Shown here piece after piece: positions 36,801 to 48,110 of a stretch of 64,000 bases of DNA; position 1 is the first letter of the stretch, and the number at the start of each line of letters is the position of its first letter. The notes beneath the pieces are model-generated. The model was not told where the DNA came from, did no database searches, and worked only from the letters and a program-made list of their open reading frames with translations. A program made the position numbers and the translations under genes. The DNA comes from Ulota crispa. Taxonomy: Eukaryota; Streptophyta; Bryopsida; Orthotrichales; Orthotrichaceae. Location: contig OY987242.1 in NCBI GenBank assembly GCA_963920765.1, positions 8,396,789 to 8,460,788 of the forward strand, given 5' to 3'.

Positions 36801-37159
36801 GTTCAAGGCTTCTAAAGGCCCATGCAGATGCAGCTTGTGGTCCGCCATTCCAAGTAAACCTTGTCATCAAAGTCTGGAGGCACCTGACACAATCTTGCCA
36901 TCTTAAGAAACTAATCTCAGAATACTTCAAATTGGCAGAGATCGGTTGTTGTTTGGTTCTAGGGTCTGTGGAGGATGAAAGGTGTTTCTCAACACTAAAG
37001 TTCCTTAAGTCTTGTCAAAGGAACAGGCTTGGGAAGCACTTGCCTCTTGCAGTCCGTATGTTTGGGCAAAAGTTCTATACGCTTGAGACTTTTCCTTATT
37101 ATAAGGCTGTGGACTCCTGGAAAACTGTTGTCAAAGTAGGGTGGCATGGAGATCTTTGA
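33810..37159 (+). pseudogene. hAT-type transposase-like gene, broken
   Basis: Begins at ATG 33810 (MAPRLSLPNNFRIQAFGLGR). A basic, NLS-like stretch (KKQPALASSRKRRK) and a zinc-finger-like segment (WACKFSKADG ... VVCRSCTIISG) follow in a second frame from 34100. After a shift near 34545 comes the RNase-H-like core: EVTAIDNTSWIGIYVYVMDG, CFGADGVSTF (stop where Gln is expected) and the hAT C-X2-H signature (ANCAFHIVNLV). 35000-35690 continues with scattered stops. After a probable intron (donor near 35761) the C-terminal hAT dimerisation region follows at 36565-37159 (SVEDERCFSTLKFLKSCQRN, FGQKFYTLETFPYY). At least two frameshifts and several C-to-T stops make it non-functional. It resembles the ZNF862/C17orf113-like hAT group rather than Ac/Tam3. 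No terminal inverted repeats or 8-bp duplication were found, so it may derive from a host-adopted gene. Confidence 0.8.
35763..36125 (+). repeat. Minisatellite, unit about 60 bp
   Basis: About six degenerate units built on CAATCTCTTTCTTCTTTGAA plus TGTTTAGG, separated by variable TTTAGCTTTT stretches. It starts just after a good splice donor (AAGGTAAGAT), so it would lie in an intron of the hAT gene. Confidence 0.8.
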
Positions 37160-37306
37160 TGGACTGAAACAGTAGTATCCTCATCCATCACCAACTCACC
37201 CCTTACTCTTTCCCTCTTAGTTTTCATGACATCACGCAGGCTTTGCAGCTCTCACAGTGTACCTTAACTTTGAAGGTGTGCTCTTTGTTGAACTTGGTAA
37301 AAGCGG

Positions 37307-37372
37307 GAGGAAGGAGGGACGCAGCTGGAGGAAAGAGGGACGCGGCTAGAGGAAGGAGGGACACGGCTGGAG
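37307..37372. repeat. 21-bp GA-rich tandem repeat, three units
   Basis: Three units of GAGGAAGGAGGGACGCAGCT(G) with few changes, 150 bp after the hAT stop. Confidence 0.85.
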
Positions 37373-37728
37373 GGGCACTTATTGTAATTGTTTGGAAATT
37401 GTTACTTCTTCTTGGGGCCAGGCCATCGCGACTGCAAGTGTTTGGAAAGTGTTACTTGTAAATCCTAAATACAAAGTTACCGACTGGTACTACGGGGAGG
37501 GGGGGGGGGTGTTTGTTGGGTGCAAGGACATTAACACTGCAATATGGGCGGTCTTGCGTTTTGCAAGTAGGGTTCAATTCCCTAGTTAATGACAGTAATT
37601 CTAGAACAACAATCACAAGACTCACAACACTAGTCCACAATGCACATTGGAATATTTTTAACATTTTCCACAAAGACATTGCCAATTGCCAATATTTCAC
37701 ATTCTTCTCTAAGACTTAGCAATTGCAA

Positions 37729-37870
37729 CACTAGAAGAAATCTTGTCCTAAATGACTGGTTCACTATGATTGCAAATGTCCTAAACAACTATAATTGAGT
37801 CATTGTATAGTCGTTTAGGACATTTGAGTCGTTGTGAACTAGTCGTTTAGGATAGTTTTTTCTTCTAGTG
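37729..37870. mobile_element. CACTA miniature element, 142 bp
   Basis: Starts CACTAGAAGAAA and ends TTTCTTCTAGTG. A 3-bp target duplication CAA lies at 37726-37728 and 37871-37873. The interior is largely palindromic around GTCCTAAA/TTTAGGAC. End sequence and duplication length are those of En/Spm-CACTA transposons. Confidence 0.88.
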
Positions 37871-38530
37871 CAAGTCATGTAATAAACAAAAGTAGCTACT
37901 TTGCAGGTACTAAAATTTCTCCATATAGCACTTTTGCACTAATAAATATACTCCCACTCGCAGCATGTACTCTACTTTAAATTTTTTTGTATCTAAAATA
38001 ATACAGTTTCCGCACCCACATAGCACTTTGGTTTTACCTTTCATGCTAAAAAATTGTGGTTATAGCTCCTGCAAGGGCACAATAATAGCCATCTGGCGCA
38101 AACCCAATATTGGGCTCCAAGAACGCTGATGCGCACCCATTCAACGCAGTGTCAGTTAGTGTTCAATTGGGTCAAATGAGAAGTTGAAGACATGGATTGC
38201 CTATCTTGCTTGCTTGATATTTTGACAAATTGGGGTGACCTTGACATTTGGTTGCAGGGGTTGTGGTTTGGCAGCTTATCATCAACCTGTGGATGTGCAG
38301 CAGGTGCGCTAATATTGGTTTCAAGAGCAGCACCAATGATGTCAGAACCAGCACTAAATTGGAGTAAAACGTCATTTTTAAAAAAATTGGCAAATCTTCA
38401 TGACTAGTAAGCTTACGATGGCCGTATTCTAGCTTAAACCCTAAACCTGCACATGAATGTTTCAATTATGGCGCTCTAAATTGTACCAACATAAAGAGTT
38501 GCAGTTGTTGTTTATTATCTAGATACGGTC
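37871..38530. other. Intergenic, nothing recognised
   Basis: No gene or clear element. The frame at 38192-38407 has no recognisable domain. Confidence 0.45.
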
Positions 38531-38935
38531 TAAGGTGGAAGCACCCATTGTTACCAATGCTCCATACCCAACGAGGAAGGTGTGCTATTTCCACCATGAG
38601 CAAGGATAGGTGCTTTGGAATGCATTTTTCTATCCTTTTCAAGGTCGGGGCCACATGTCCCAAAGTGAGGTAGGAAGTAATGAGTTGAAAGTAGTTTCGC
38701 TATTGGTAGAATTATATACATCTAATCATTGACCATGAGCCTGGAACACTTTTTGACTCTCAAAATTGACAATTATTTCAATTTTACACATAAAATCATG
38801 AAAATTTTGCAATCTCAATATTTCTTATCTACCTACAAGGGAAAAATATTTTTCACCCCAAACTCTTTGTAGGCTGTAGCAAAATCTCTTAAATTATCGG
38901 CCCAATATCGGGTATGAGACGGTGCTTCCACCTTA
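38531..38935. mobile_element. MITE with ends TAAGGTGGAAGCACC, 405 bp
   Basis: Left TAAGGTGGAAGCACC and right GGTGCTTCCACCTTA are perfect inverted repeats of 15 bp. The right 170 bp, inverted, match the left part of 42359-43691 (CATACCCGATA, CAAAGAGTTTG). Duplication not resolved. Confidence 0.75.
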
Positions 38936-38999
38936 CTGATAAATCTTCTGAGTGCCTTCTTTGAAAGAAGGGAGAAATCCCGTTTGCTTCTCCTAAATC

Positions 39000-39320
39000 T
39001 TAACCCTTAATCGTCAGCTCAGGCCCTGGTGGGGGCAGTCAAAAGGATCACATAAAAAAATACGCAGCAATTACTTTGGCCGGGTATGGATACATAATCA
39101 ATCACAATAAAGAAACAGGCACACAAGGAATCAATTTGACACTTAGGCAAAAATTAAATAATCTTTCAAACCTCTGATGGACACATTGCAAGCAAGTATC
39201 AAAACAATCGATATCGCAAGTATGTGCAGTAGATGAGTTGCATAGAGCGGCTACCACAACTTATTTGCAAGTAAAAAAAGTTTTTGTGAAAACCAGGCCC
39301 CTCAGCACGATTAGGGTTAA
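39000..39320. mobile_element. TTAA element, 321 bp, own subfamily
   Basis: Starts TTAACCCTTAATCGTCAGCT and ends CTCAGCACGATTAGGGTTAA, inverted with a short indel. Non-coding. Confidence 0.78.
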
Positions 39321-40733
39321 AGTGTTATCAATAAATGTAGGATTGTGATCTTTGGGACACCTCTGTAGAGAATTAGAGAGACGTAGCTGGGGACGAGAGC
39401 CACATCTGTGGAGGTCATTTTCTTACCAACATGTGTTTATTTCTATGCAACTTCAAAGTGAGATGATGCCCACCTCTGTAGGTGATAATTGAAAGGTTCT
39501 AAGCTCATTCTTCTATTAGTTCAAGCTTTACTTCGTTTTGTTCTGCACCCCCTCATGAGCTGTTCAAAAGACACCAACGTTATTGAGTGCAGCTAAGACT
39601 GTCACCTGTTTCACAAGTCGGAAAAACAGTTTCTTCAAACTATGATCCACAAAACATTTTAAGTAATGTATGTTGATAACCACATGAATATTGAGTAATT
39701 ACTCATCTCACAAACTCAGAAAGTTTGAAGAAAGCAGCCAAGATGGATTTCGTCTGTAAGTTCAGACATTCACACCTAAACCAACACAAGCCAGTTGCCA
39801 AGCTCTTTGATCTCCTTTTGCACTGTAATAAAAAATGTCAAACTTATAGAAAAGGATTTGACCAATGGATGTAGCTGAGAGCTGATATGGTACATTTTAA
39901 ACAATCTATGTTGGCATGACTTCAAACGTTCAAATCTAAACAAAAAAAATCTGAAATACAACCAGATTCACTTGTCCAGGCCTAGGCCTCCTTTTCTTTT
40001 TTTAAAATTCCATGTGTCATTTCAAGAATTCTTCACAATTTCCCTATGAGTTGTTAAACATTTTTGTCTATTACTTCCGTAAATTTTCCCTGTCTCACAC
40101 TTCCCTGTTAAACACAGGGAATTCAAATGCAAATCCCTTGACGAGAGTTTGCGGCGGGCCTCGAATATTACGATTCTGGTGTTTCTGAAAAATGACATTT
40201 TAGCAGACTATTCCAAACTCATGGTCGCATTCAGGGCAAGGGACCACCTGACAAGAGAAGCCTGTGAGACATGATAGTCGCCTTCACCATCCAGTGTGCC
40301 ACGCTGGGGGCATGTGCTGCATCCAAGGATATGTTTCATTGCCTCTTCAGTCTTCAGGTCTTACAGCGTCATGAAATTGACAACTGGGTAGAACCTGCTG
40401 AAAAGTGCTTTCACTGCAGCTGAACCGGGCTGATTCCGTCGTTGGCAGTAGTTTTCTCAGTGAGGATGCAATGATTTCGCTCCCAGAGACACACAAGCTG
40501 ATTGCAAGCAATGTCAGTGTACTTCGTCGATCCTGAGTAATTTGACTGCTTCTTCTCGGACCACCAAAAGTTTAAAAAAATCTAGATCACAAGGCTATTA
40601 GTAATCACTCTTCAGTTGGTGGACAACACGGTTGGCAAGATTTGGTCAAAGGATAAGAGAGGCAGGTGGGCGGTCCGGCCAGCAAGCATGTCTATCCCAT
40701 GTCGAGTTATAGGATTTTTTTACCTAAACAGGA
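39321..40733. other. Intergenic; possible gene remnant on minus strand near 40140-40570
   Basis: From 40570 back to 40140 on the minus strand, stretches such as KHILGCSTCPQRGTLDGEGD and VVPCPECDHEFGIVC (after a plausible CAG acceptor) look coding but are broken by stops and frame changes. I do not recognise the family. The rest is empty. Confidence 0.3.
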
Positions 40734-40990
40734 AACGCCATATTCGTTAGAAAGGGAAAAATCTTACAAAGTGGGACTTTTGAAGGAATAAGCTGGTCAC
40801 CTTAATCCGAGCTCCAGCGTTTTCTTTTGTACATGTGGCCTCACTTGAGAGGAGGAATTTGCGAGGGAAAAAATCTTAGTGGCTTAGATTAAATCTGATA
40901 CTTTTGAATTTGGTTTAGGGTGGCTTAAATGGATTCAGGTGAAATACAAAATGGTACACATGTTTTTCTCATTTTAATGAATACCGTGTT
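40734..40990. mobile_element. AACACCATATT-family MITE, 257 bp
   Basis: Starts AACGCCATATTCGTTAGAAA and ends ATTTTAATGAATACCGTGTT. AGGA flanks both ends (40730-40733, 40991-40994). The interior matches 41593-41848 (CCTCACTTGAGAGGAGGAAT). Confidence 0.75.
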
Positions 40991-41592
40991 AGGAAGAACC
41001 AAATTACCATTTTTTATTTTTATTACATGACATGGTTTTAAATCCATGTCTTGACTTTAAGTTAGCAATCATGTATACAACCAACATGTATGAGATAATC
41101 CTTTTATCCATTTTTTGAAGTCACCTATGAGTTCACTGCATTGAACGGACAAGAGCTCAATTGGGCGTACGGGACGAACGGGCAATTTGTCCAGTGTTAT
41201 ATACAACCATGGTGGACAGAGACTTGGTTAACAGTTCTACAGAGCTAGAGAATGAGAATGGTCTATTCTACCACTCAAATAATTCGACATGTGTTATCCT
41301 TCCACTTATGGTTTCAATTGACAATTTAACTCAAGGTAATATTAAGATGCCAGTCACCCAGCAGCTCTACGTTACTCTTGGAAATGTGATGCAGTACAAG
41401 TCCTGAAGTCAGGTAAGTAGACAAAAATTCTTTTCAATCGTGTCTGAATCTTTTATCCCGAACCGTTACTAACAGGAAAAGTTGCCCTGATTGTTCTTGT
41501 AGGAAAAAAGCAGGCATCCCTTTGTAGTTCTAGAACGTGGCTCTTCCAATGAAACCAAAACATTCAGGACGAGGACTCTGTATCAACCAATT

Positions 41593-41848
41593 AACACCAT
41601 ATTCGTTAAATTGGGAAAAAGAGTACATTTTGGGATTTTTGAAGGTTTTAGGTGATCACCTAAGACTGAGCTCAGTGTTTTTTTTGGGTACATGTGTCCT
41701 CACTTGAGAGGAGGAATTTGCAAAGGAAAAAATCTTAGCCGCTCAAATTGAATCTAATACCTTTGAATCTGGTTTAAAGTACTTTTTTGGGTTTAAGGTG
41801 AAGTACAAATGGTACCTCCGTTTTTCCCAATTTAACTAATATGGTGTT
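41593..41848. mobile_element. AACACCATATT-family MITE, 256 bp
   Basis: Starts AACACCATATTCGTTAAATT and ends AATTTAACTAATATGGTGTT, about 25 bp of inverted repeat. Flanked by TT..AA on both sides, so the target-site length is ambiguous. Closest relative is 40734-40990. Confidence 0.82.
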
Positions 41849-42358
41849 AATATGGACACGAAGTTTATCACATGCTACAGATTGAGAGCGTTCCTGTCAA
41901 GGTGGCACCTGCCTGCAGAAGACAGCCAGGAAGTTGGCACCGTAAGCAGCTCCATGAGGATGAAATAAAAGCTGAATCATTTGAAACCTAGAAAGAATCA
42001 TACGAATACACAATTGTTTGCTGCGAAACCCTTAATGGTAAATATGGTTTTGAAAAGCCGGCAAGGTTGCATTCCCCAGTCAAAGTATATTATTACCTCC
42101 ACCACATTGTAAACGGCTCCGTGACTCGCCTGTCGCTCTCCGATGACTGTTACCAATGCATTTCGCCATCGCTGAATGATTTCCTGCCCATTGAATGTGA
42201 ATCATCCAAGATTCACGTGATCGTGCTTACATGATAGGAACCTCAGCTCAGAGCGGAGTTGACAGCAGTGACTGAGAGCACGCTAGCAATCAGTATCTCT
42301 CTGTACAAACCTTCAAAATGGGAAGTCGTTGGCTTTTGTTAATTATAAAAATAGCAAC
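41849..42358 (-). other. Possible exon remnant (unrecognised)
   Basis: On the minus strand, 42220-42090 reads FNGQEIIQRWRNALVTVIGE and continues about 14 codons before stop-rich DNA. A similar-looking peptide (CFQGENVMKWRSKLRHAN) occurs at about 44020-43960. I cannot name the family, and neither has a full gene structure. Confidence 0.25.
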
Positions 42359-42509
42359 TAAGGTGGAAGCACCATACCCGATAACTTAAGCGATTCTGCA
42401 ACAAACTTCAAAGAGTTTGAGGCAACAAATATTTTTGCCGTGTAAGAAGTTTTGAAATATTGGGATTGCAAATTTTTCATAATTTTATTTGTAAGACGGA
42501 AATCATTGT

Positions 42510-42801
42510 AATTTCATATTCATTAAAATGGGAGATTTTCATGGAATTGAGAGGTAGTTGAAAGGAAATTTGATGAAAGGTTTTATTGCAATTTAGCTCA
42601 ACTCAAGCTAAATTGCAATAAAACCTTTATGAAACTAACCTAAAGGTGTTATGTAAAACCTTTCAAAACTAACCTAAATTAGAAGGTTTTATGTCAATTT
42701 AATTGAAAACTCTACTTTTAATGGAAATTGCCCATTCAAGTTGAGATCAACATGGTTATTTTGAGAGGTGCCCAATCTCCCATTTTAATGAACATGGTGT
42801 T
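42510..42801. mobile_element. AACACCATATT-family MITE, nested
   Basis: Left AATTTCATATTCATTAAAAT and right CATTTTAATGAACATGGTGTT are inverted, with the family GGGAGATT motif next to the left end. Confidence 0.65.
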
Positions 42802-43291
42802 CTGTGTCATTTTGGAATCAAAAATTGCTTTGCACTCATTGCCAACCTCTAGAATCATGCAATTCTAGTAATAGCCAAACTACTTTGCATTCATTATTTC
42901 TTATTTCATTTTGGAACACTTGACATGACTTAATTGATACCATCCTAGAAAAAGATAGAAGAACGCATTTTAAAGCATCTATCCCTACTTAGATTGAAAA
43001 TAGCACACCCTATTGGTTGGGTACATGAAGTTTTAGAGGCGTTAGCTTGGGCTAATCCTTCAAAGGTTAGCCCCCACTTTAGGCCTCTCTTACACAACAC
43101 TCGAAAAACCTTCGGTGAATAGTGTACACTAAGTTTAGTCCCCAAAAATGTTCACCTTGCCCATGCTAAAGTCCATTAGCTGGAACTAATCCTTTGAGGG
43201 TTAGCCCCCAAACAAACTTTAGCCCCTAGGACTAATCCCACAAGATCTCCATGTATGGCTTGTATGGCTTGTATGGGGTGATGTTGGATGG

Positions 43292-43672
43292 AACATCATA
43301 TTTGTTATAATGAGAGAATGAAGACCTCTCAGAATAAATTTGTTACATTTTGACCAAAATCACCAATTTCCATCCAAAATCACCGATTTCCATTAAAATG
43401 AGAGATTTTAGTTTGAATCGAGCTAAATTGACATAAAACCTTTCAATTTTAGGTAAAAATTGAAAAATTTAAGTCAATTTAGCTCAATATGAGCTGAATT
43501 GACCTAAAGCCTTTCAATTTTAGGTCATATCTGAAAGATTTAATGTCAATTTAACTCGATTCAAGTTGGATTGACTTAAAACCTTTCATTGAATTGACAT
43601 AATATTTTTTGAATTTCAAGTATTTTACCTCTCATTTCATTGGAATACTCTCATAATAACAAATATGGTGTT
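43292..43672. mobile_element. AACACCATATT-family MITE, nested
   Basis: Left AACATCATATTTGTTATAAT and right ATAATAACAAATATGGTGTT are inverted. The interior has repeated AATTGACCTAAAACCTTTCA-like modules. Confidence 0.68.
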
Positions 43673-43691
43673 AATGGGTGCTTCCACCTTA

Positions 43692-45182
43692 TACTGGCCG
43701 TCGCAAAAACAAATGCGTACTTAGCGAGGAGCAAGAGCCAATGTTGTCAGTTAATTACCAACTTTTTGTTTTCTGTCCAATATGGTACGATGACACTAGT
43801 GAACCTGCACACTGACGTTGACATTGAATATACAGCAAGCAGAATCTTTTGATGCAAACCCATTCAACAGAGATTAAATCAAAGGAAGGCAATCATATTA
43901 TGAAGAATTGTTGTGTGTAAGGACGTTCTGAGTGGCGAGAGGTGCTCACATAATGTTGATTAGCATGACGTAGCTTGCTTCTCCATTTCATAACGTTTTC
44001 TCCCTGGAAGCAAGTGTGAGCATCTTGAAGATCTCAATATACTCGCACAGCAAACAACAAAATCTCAGCTTTTTCTTAGTAATGTTTTTCTATGCATATT
44101 GGATTCTTTTAGACACATTATTAACTGGTTCTTGTCAGAATCAGTCCTTGTCAACTCATTTTTGGTGGCCACAACATTGAAACTTGCTTGTGTTGATATT
44201 ATAAGCAAAATCATGCCAAAGGCCAAGATGATGAGATACAACCATGGGTTGGCCCTTACAATCAACGCTTAGGTTGGCTCCTGCAATAAAAATCCATTCA
44301 GGTTATGACGTGGCAACTCTATCATTCTAATAAAAATAAAAGATAAGAAAATGTTTTGTCATCCAACTATAGAAATGAGACGTTGAGTACTAGGATAGTC
44401 AATTTTATCTACTTCATCCATTAAGTCTTGTTATAAAATATATAAGAACACTAAGTATATTGTACATTGTATAGTGTGCAATGTGAACCTTGCTAGTAGT
44501 GTAAACTTTTGGTCTTTTGGCTATCAATTATTGACTACCAATATCTTTATGTTTTGGCTACCAATGCCATACAATATTTTGGCTATCTTAAAGTTAGTAC
44601 ATAACGTGTTATTCAATAATTTGGGAAAATGATGGGTACCATTTTTTACCTCACCTTAGTCCAAAATTGCCACCTTGCTTCAAATTAAGGAGGCCACCTG
44701 AAACTTAGTTAATGACTTCTGTCCAAAATTTCAAAAGTTAATGAACTTTCTGTCCAAAAAGAGCATATTTTTGGATGACATATATCTCATTTCATTGGAA
44801 AACATTCAAAAAAATGAACAAATTCCCAATTCAATGAGTACAGCATTTTGTGGAAAAAAAAGCCTAAAATCCCATTGTATGCTTTTTCCTAAATTAAAAA
44901 ATAACATGTTACATAGACTTTAAGCTAATCAAATTACCATAAATTGATTTAATTCCAACATAACATGCAAATATTTGTACATTTTCCAATTTATTAAGGT
45001 GTAACATAAATCTTTTGCTTATGAATTGGAAATCATACAATCTTAATTATTAAATGCAAAATCATAAATTTTTAGCAAAATTTGTCTAATTACTATTAGA
45101 AACTATCTAATGGCACAAGGTTTTTTTGGCTCTACAATGATAGTTTGGTTTGGTTAGTCTAGGTTTGAATTTGAATCTAACA
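43692..45182. other. Intergenic; weak minus-strand coding hints at its start
   Basis: Between 44290 and 43930 on the minus strand, a hydrophobic segment (NPWLYLIILAFGMILLIIST) follows a possible acceptor, and CFQGENVMKWRSKLRHAN lies downstream. Not enough for a gene call. From 44300 to 45182 nothing is seen. Confidence 0.3.
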
Positions 45183-45440
45183 AATACCATATTTATTAAA
45201 ATGGGAGATTGGGCACCTCTCAAAATAACCATCTTAATCTCGACATGAACCGGCAATTTCTATTAAAAGTAGAGTTTTTAGCTAAATTGACAAAAAACCT
45301 TCTAATTTTAGGTTAATGACAAAAGATTTTATTGCAATTTAGCTCAAGTTGAGGTAAGTTGCAATAAAACCTTTTGTCAAATTTCCTTTCAATTACCTCT
45401 CAATTTAGTGGAAATCTCCCATTTTAATGAATATGGTGAT
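45183..45440. mobile_element. AACACCATATT-family MITE, 258 bp
   Basis: Left AATACCATATTTATTAAAATG and right CATTTTAATGAATATGGTGAT are inverted. The interior has AATTGCAATAAAACCTTT in two orientations, as at 42510. Confidence 0.7.
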
Positions 45441-45917
45441 AACATTAGGAATGAAAACTATTTTTGAATGATTGCAGGCACTCTTGGTAATTAAGGTACC
45501 TTTTAATTCTATTGCAAGTGCCATTTACCCATGTAATCAATCTCTCTAATTTGTTTTTGTAGTTTAAAGTCCTCATAGGCATAGTGAAGTAGAACTGACA
45601 CTCTACGGTTTGGAATTACTTGTTGCTCACTGACCAAGGTTCCAATCAGTGTCTATTGTCTCAGATTGTGGCTATTGAATAATCAACTTAGTGACCTTCA
45701 TTGCCAAAGTATGATAAAAAAAAAGGCAAGAACAATCTTCAATATTGTCAACAACAGGAAGCTACAATTTTTTTCTTTTTTTGTCCATGATACACTTTTC
45801 TTTTTTTGATATTGTGTTGACCAAATGTATCTTTGAATGCTTTGCTATTCAATATTCTATCACACAAAAAAAGATCACTTACTACAATGTCAAGGTTTTT
45901 TTTCCTTGGAAGCTTAT

Positions 45918-46141
45918 TGTTACAATACAAGATCAAGAGTCGACATTCCTTTCCTATTTTGAGATCATAACCTAATGTAGAAACAAACACTAAGAGACGC
46001 AAAGGTGATATTGAAAGTATTCTATTGTATTAATCAAAATGTCAAGTGAGGAACAAACTTCTGCACTTGGTTTAAAAAGGAAAAAAGAAGGGTAACCAAT
46101 CTCTAACCAACGTAACCGTCATTACAAACTAGTTCGTAACA
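45918..46141 (-). repeat. Chromovirus 3' LTR
   Basis: Starts TGTTACAATAC and ends GTAACA. Its first 105 bp are identical to the other LTR. Confidence 0.93.
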
Positions 46142-46164
46142 TTATCACCCTTCTTAGGTAGAGT

Positions 46165-46610
46165 TTTCTTACAGTTTGGTGCCGGCGCCCCAGGATGCTT
46201 CTTATGAAACTTTGCCACCGCTAGTGGTACATTCTCTAAATTCGCCGCCGGCTCCCAAGAATTCACTTCTGGTCCGTAGCCCTCCCAAGAGACTAGATAT
46301 TGCAATTTTTTTCCCTAACCAAAAATCCGTGAATTAAGAACTTCGTAGACTTCCCATTCAACATCTCCATCAGGAGTGGTAATCGGTGGAGGTGGTAATT
46401 GGCGTCGTTTCGGAATGGAATCATGACAATATCTTTCAAGCAAGGAGACATGGAACACATCATGAATCTGCAATGTTTTTGGTAATTATAAGCGATAAAC
46501 AACATCGGAGAGTTTAGCAATTACTGTAAATGATCCTAAAAACTTTGGAGCCAGTTTCTGAGACGGCTCCGTTGTCAAGTTGAGAGGAGCGCGCCTTGGA
46601 AACACGCAGG
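46165..46610 (-). pseudogene. pol: Integrase C-terminal tail and chromodomain
   Basis: Minus-strand reading from about 46600: PSQKLAPKFLGSFTVIAKLS, LPKTLQIHDVFHVSLLERY, then a proline-rich linker, VLNSRIFG, an in-frame TAG at 46316-46318, and the chromodomain KLQYLVSWEGYGPEVNSWEP followed by ANLENVPLAVAKFHKKHP. In chromoviruses this domain binds methylated histone H3 and directs integration to heterochromatin. The aromatic residues of the methyl-lysine cage region (Y, W) are retained, although the protein is interrupted. Confidence 0.88.
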
Positions 46611-47269
46611 GTGTCTTGTTACGATTGTGCGTTGCTGATTAAAATCGTCTTTAATTTTGATCTTCTTTTCAAATCTTCAGTCTTCAGTCTTCCGTTGACC
46701 TATCTTGTGGCTGGCTCTAAGGGTATAAGGGTCAAGATAGAGATAAGAGTCCACTGGATACGGAACGGGTAGATTGGGACAGCAGACACAAGCTGCCGGC
46801 CTTATGACGGGATCCTAAAATCAAATTCACAATCTGCTGGCCAAAACTCCAGATCGTGAGAACAGAGCAAGTCTCGACCATGTGGGTGATCAATCCCACT
46901 TTGTCACCACGACAATAAATGGGGTTAAGTTTGGTTTAACCCAAACTGCTTGCAACAAGGTTTACAAAACAAAATGGAAATGAATTGACAAACGAGCTTC
47001 CAAAACCGGCTAGGAATAACAAAGTCATATCCCACACATACATAAAAAATAAACCCAAGACATTCCTCTTGAAATCTTCATATCTTCAGATCTTCAAGTT
47101 TTCATGTCTTCATGTTTTAATAAAAACAATGGAGAAAATTACAAATAACAACTCCTAGAAAAGCAGCGACCTTCTATCTAGTGCCACAGATGGCTCAAAG
47201 ATTCAAATGCTAAGTATAATAGCAATTTGAAAAGCTCTTCTAACCCTCTAACATTTCTTCAAATTTCAA

Positions 47270-48110
47270 TTCAATCTAAAATACTGTCCAAAAGTTATGT
47301 GGGTTCAAAGTAGAGGCTCTTCTTCCTCCTTACAAACTAAACACTGCCTCTATAAACCTCTATAACTTTTGTTCTATACATTATCCATAGAAGCGTGATA
47401 TCAATTTAGAAAGATGATATCACTAGCTACAACCCATAAAATTTTCACTTCAAAATAAACTCTGTCCAAAAGCTCTAGTCAATCAAAGTGTGGGTCTCAA
47501 TTTTTTAGAGAGCACCCACACCCCCAACTTCTACCTACTATAACTTTTTTAATAAAATTCCAAATGAAATGATTAAAGACAATTTGAAAAGCTATGACAA
47601 CAAACTATCACTTCTAAAAATCTGAAAAGAAAATTTCATACTGCCCAAAAGTTGTAGCTCTTCAAAGTCTCGGCCTTCTCCTAATAAAAGGGCAACCACC
47701 TCCAAACCTTCACACTTCCATAACTTTTTGGTCCAAGCTTCAAATCTCAAATTTAAGGACTTTCTAAAAAGCCAATACTAAGATAAACACTCCCTCTAAA
47801 TCTTGTTGCAAAATGATATACAGATCATAAGTTATGGCTTGTCAAAGTCTCAGCCTTTCTTCATAGTTTGGCTTTTTGACTCCAAAATTCAAACACTCAT
47901 AACTTTTGTATCACAACTCCAAATCAAACTTGCAAACTCATTTTGGAAAGATAATCACACAAAAAACAATTTCCTCAAATTTCAATTCAAAATCATGTAT
48001 ACACAGAAAAAATCTCACATCAAAGTTTCGGGATTTTTCTCATTCTTCCCACCAACATTCATACACTAACTTCCAACAACTAAAGAATCCTTTTTTTCAT
48101 AATTTTGATT
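47270..48110. repeat. 179-bp degenerate tandem array, five units
   Basis: The anchor TCAAAG recurs at 47305, 47483, 47662, 47842 and 48020 (steps 178, 179, 180, 178). A second anchor TATAAC/CATAAC recurs at 47361, 47539, 47719 and 47898 (steps 178, 180, 179). Units otherwise diverge strongly, so this is an old array. The unit is close to the length of plant centromeric and other nucleosome-sized satellites. Confidence 0.82.

Larger units (their letters stand above)
42359..43691. mobile_element. TAAGGTGGAAGCACC element enlarged by nested MITEs
   Basis: Both ends carry the 15-bp inverted repeat TAAGGTGGAAGCACC. It is longer than its relative at 38531 because two AACACCATATT-family elements (42510-42801 and 43292-43672) sit inside it. 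The middle has two direct copies of CTAATCCTT-CAAAGGTTAGCCCC-like sequence near 43050 and 43187. Confidence 0.65.

Noticed and set aside
44065-44265. 66-codon hydrophobic minus-strand frame
   Set aside because: A single membrane-like stretch without start context or relatives; mentioned only as part of a possible remnant.
46921-46950. GGGGTTAAG...TTTAACCC small palindrome
   Set aside because: Resembles TTAA element ends but they are in the wrong order and only a few bases apart; no element could lie between.
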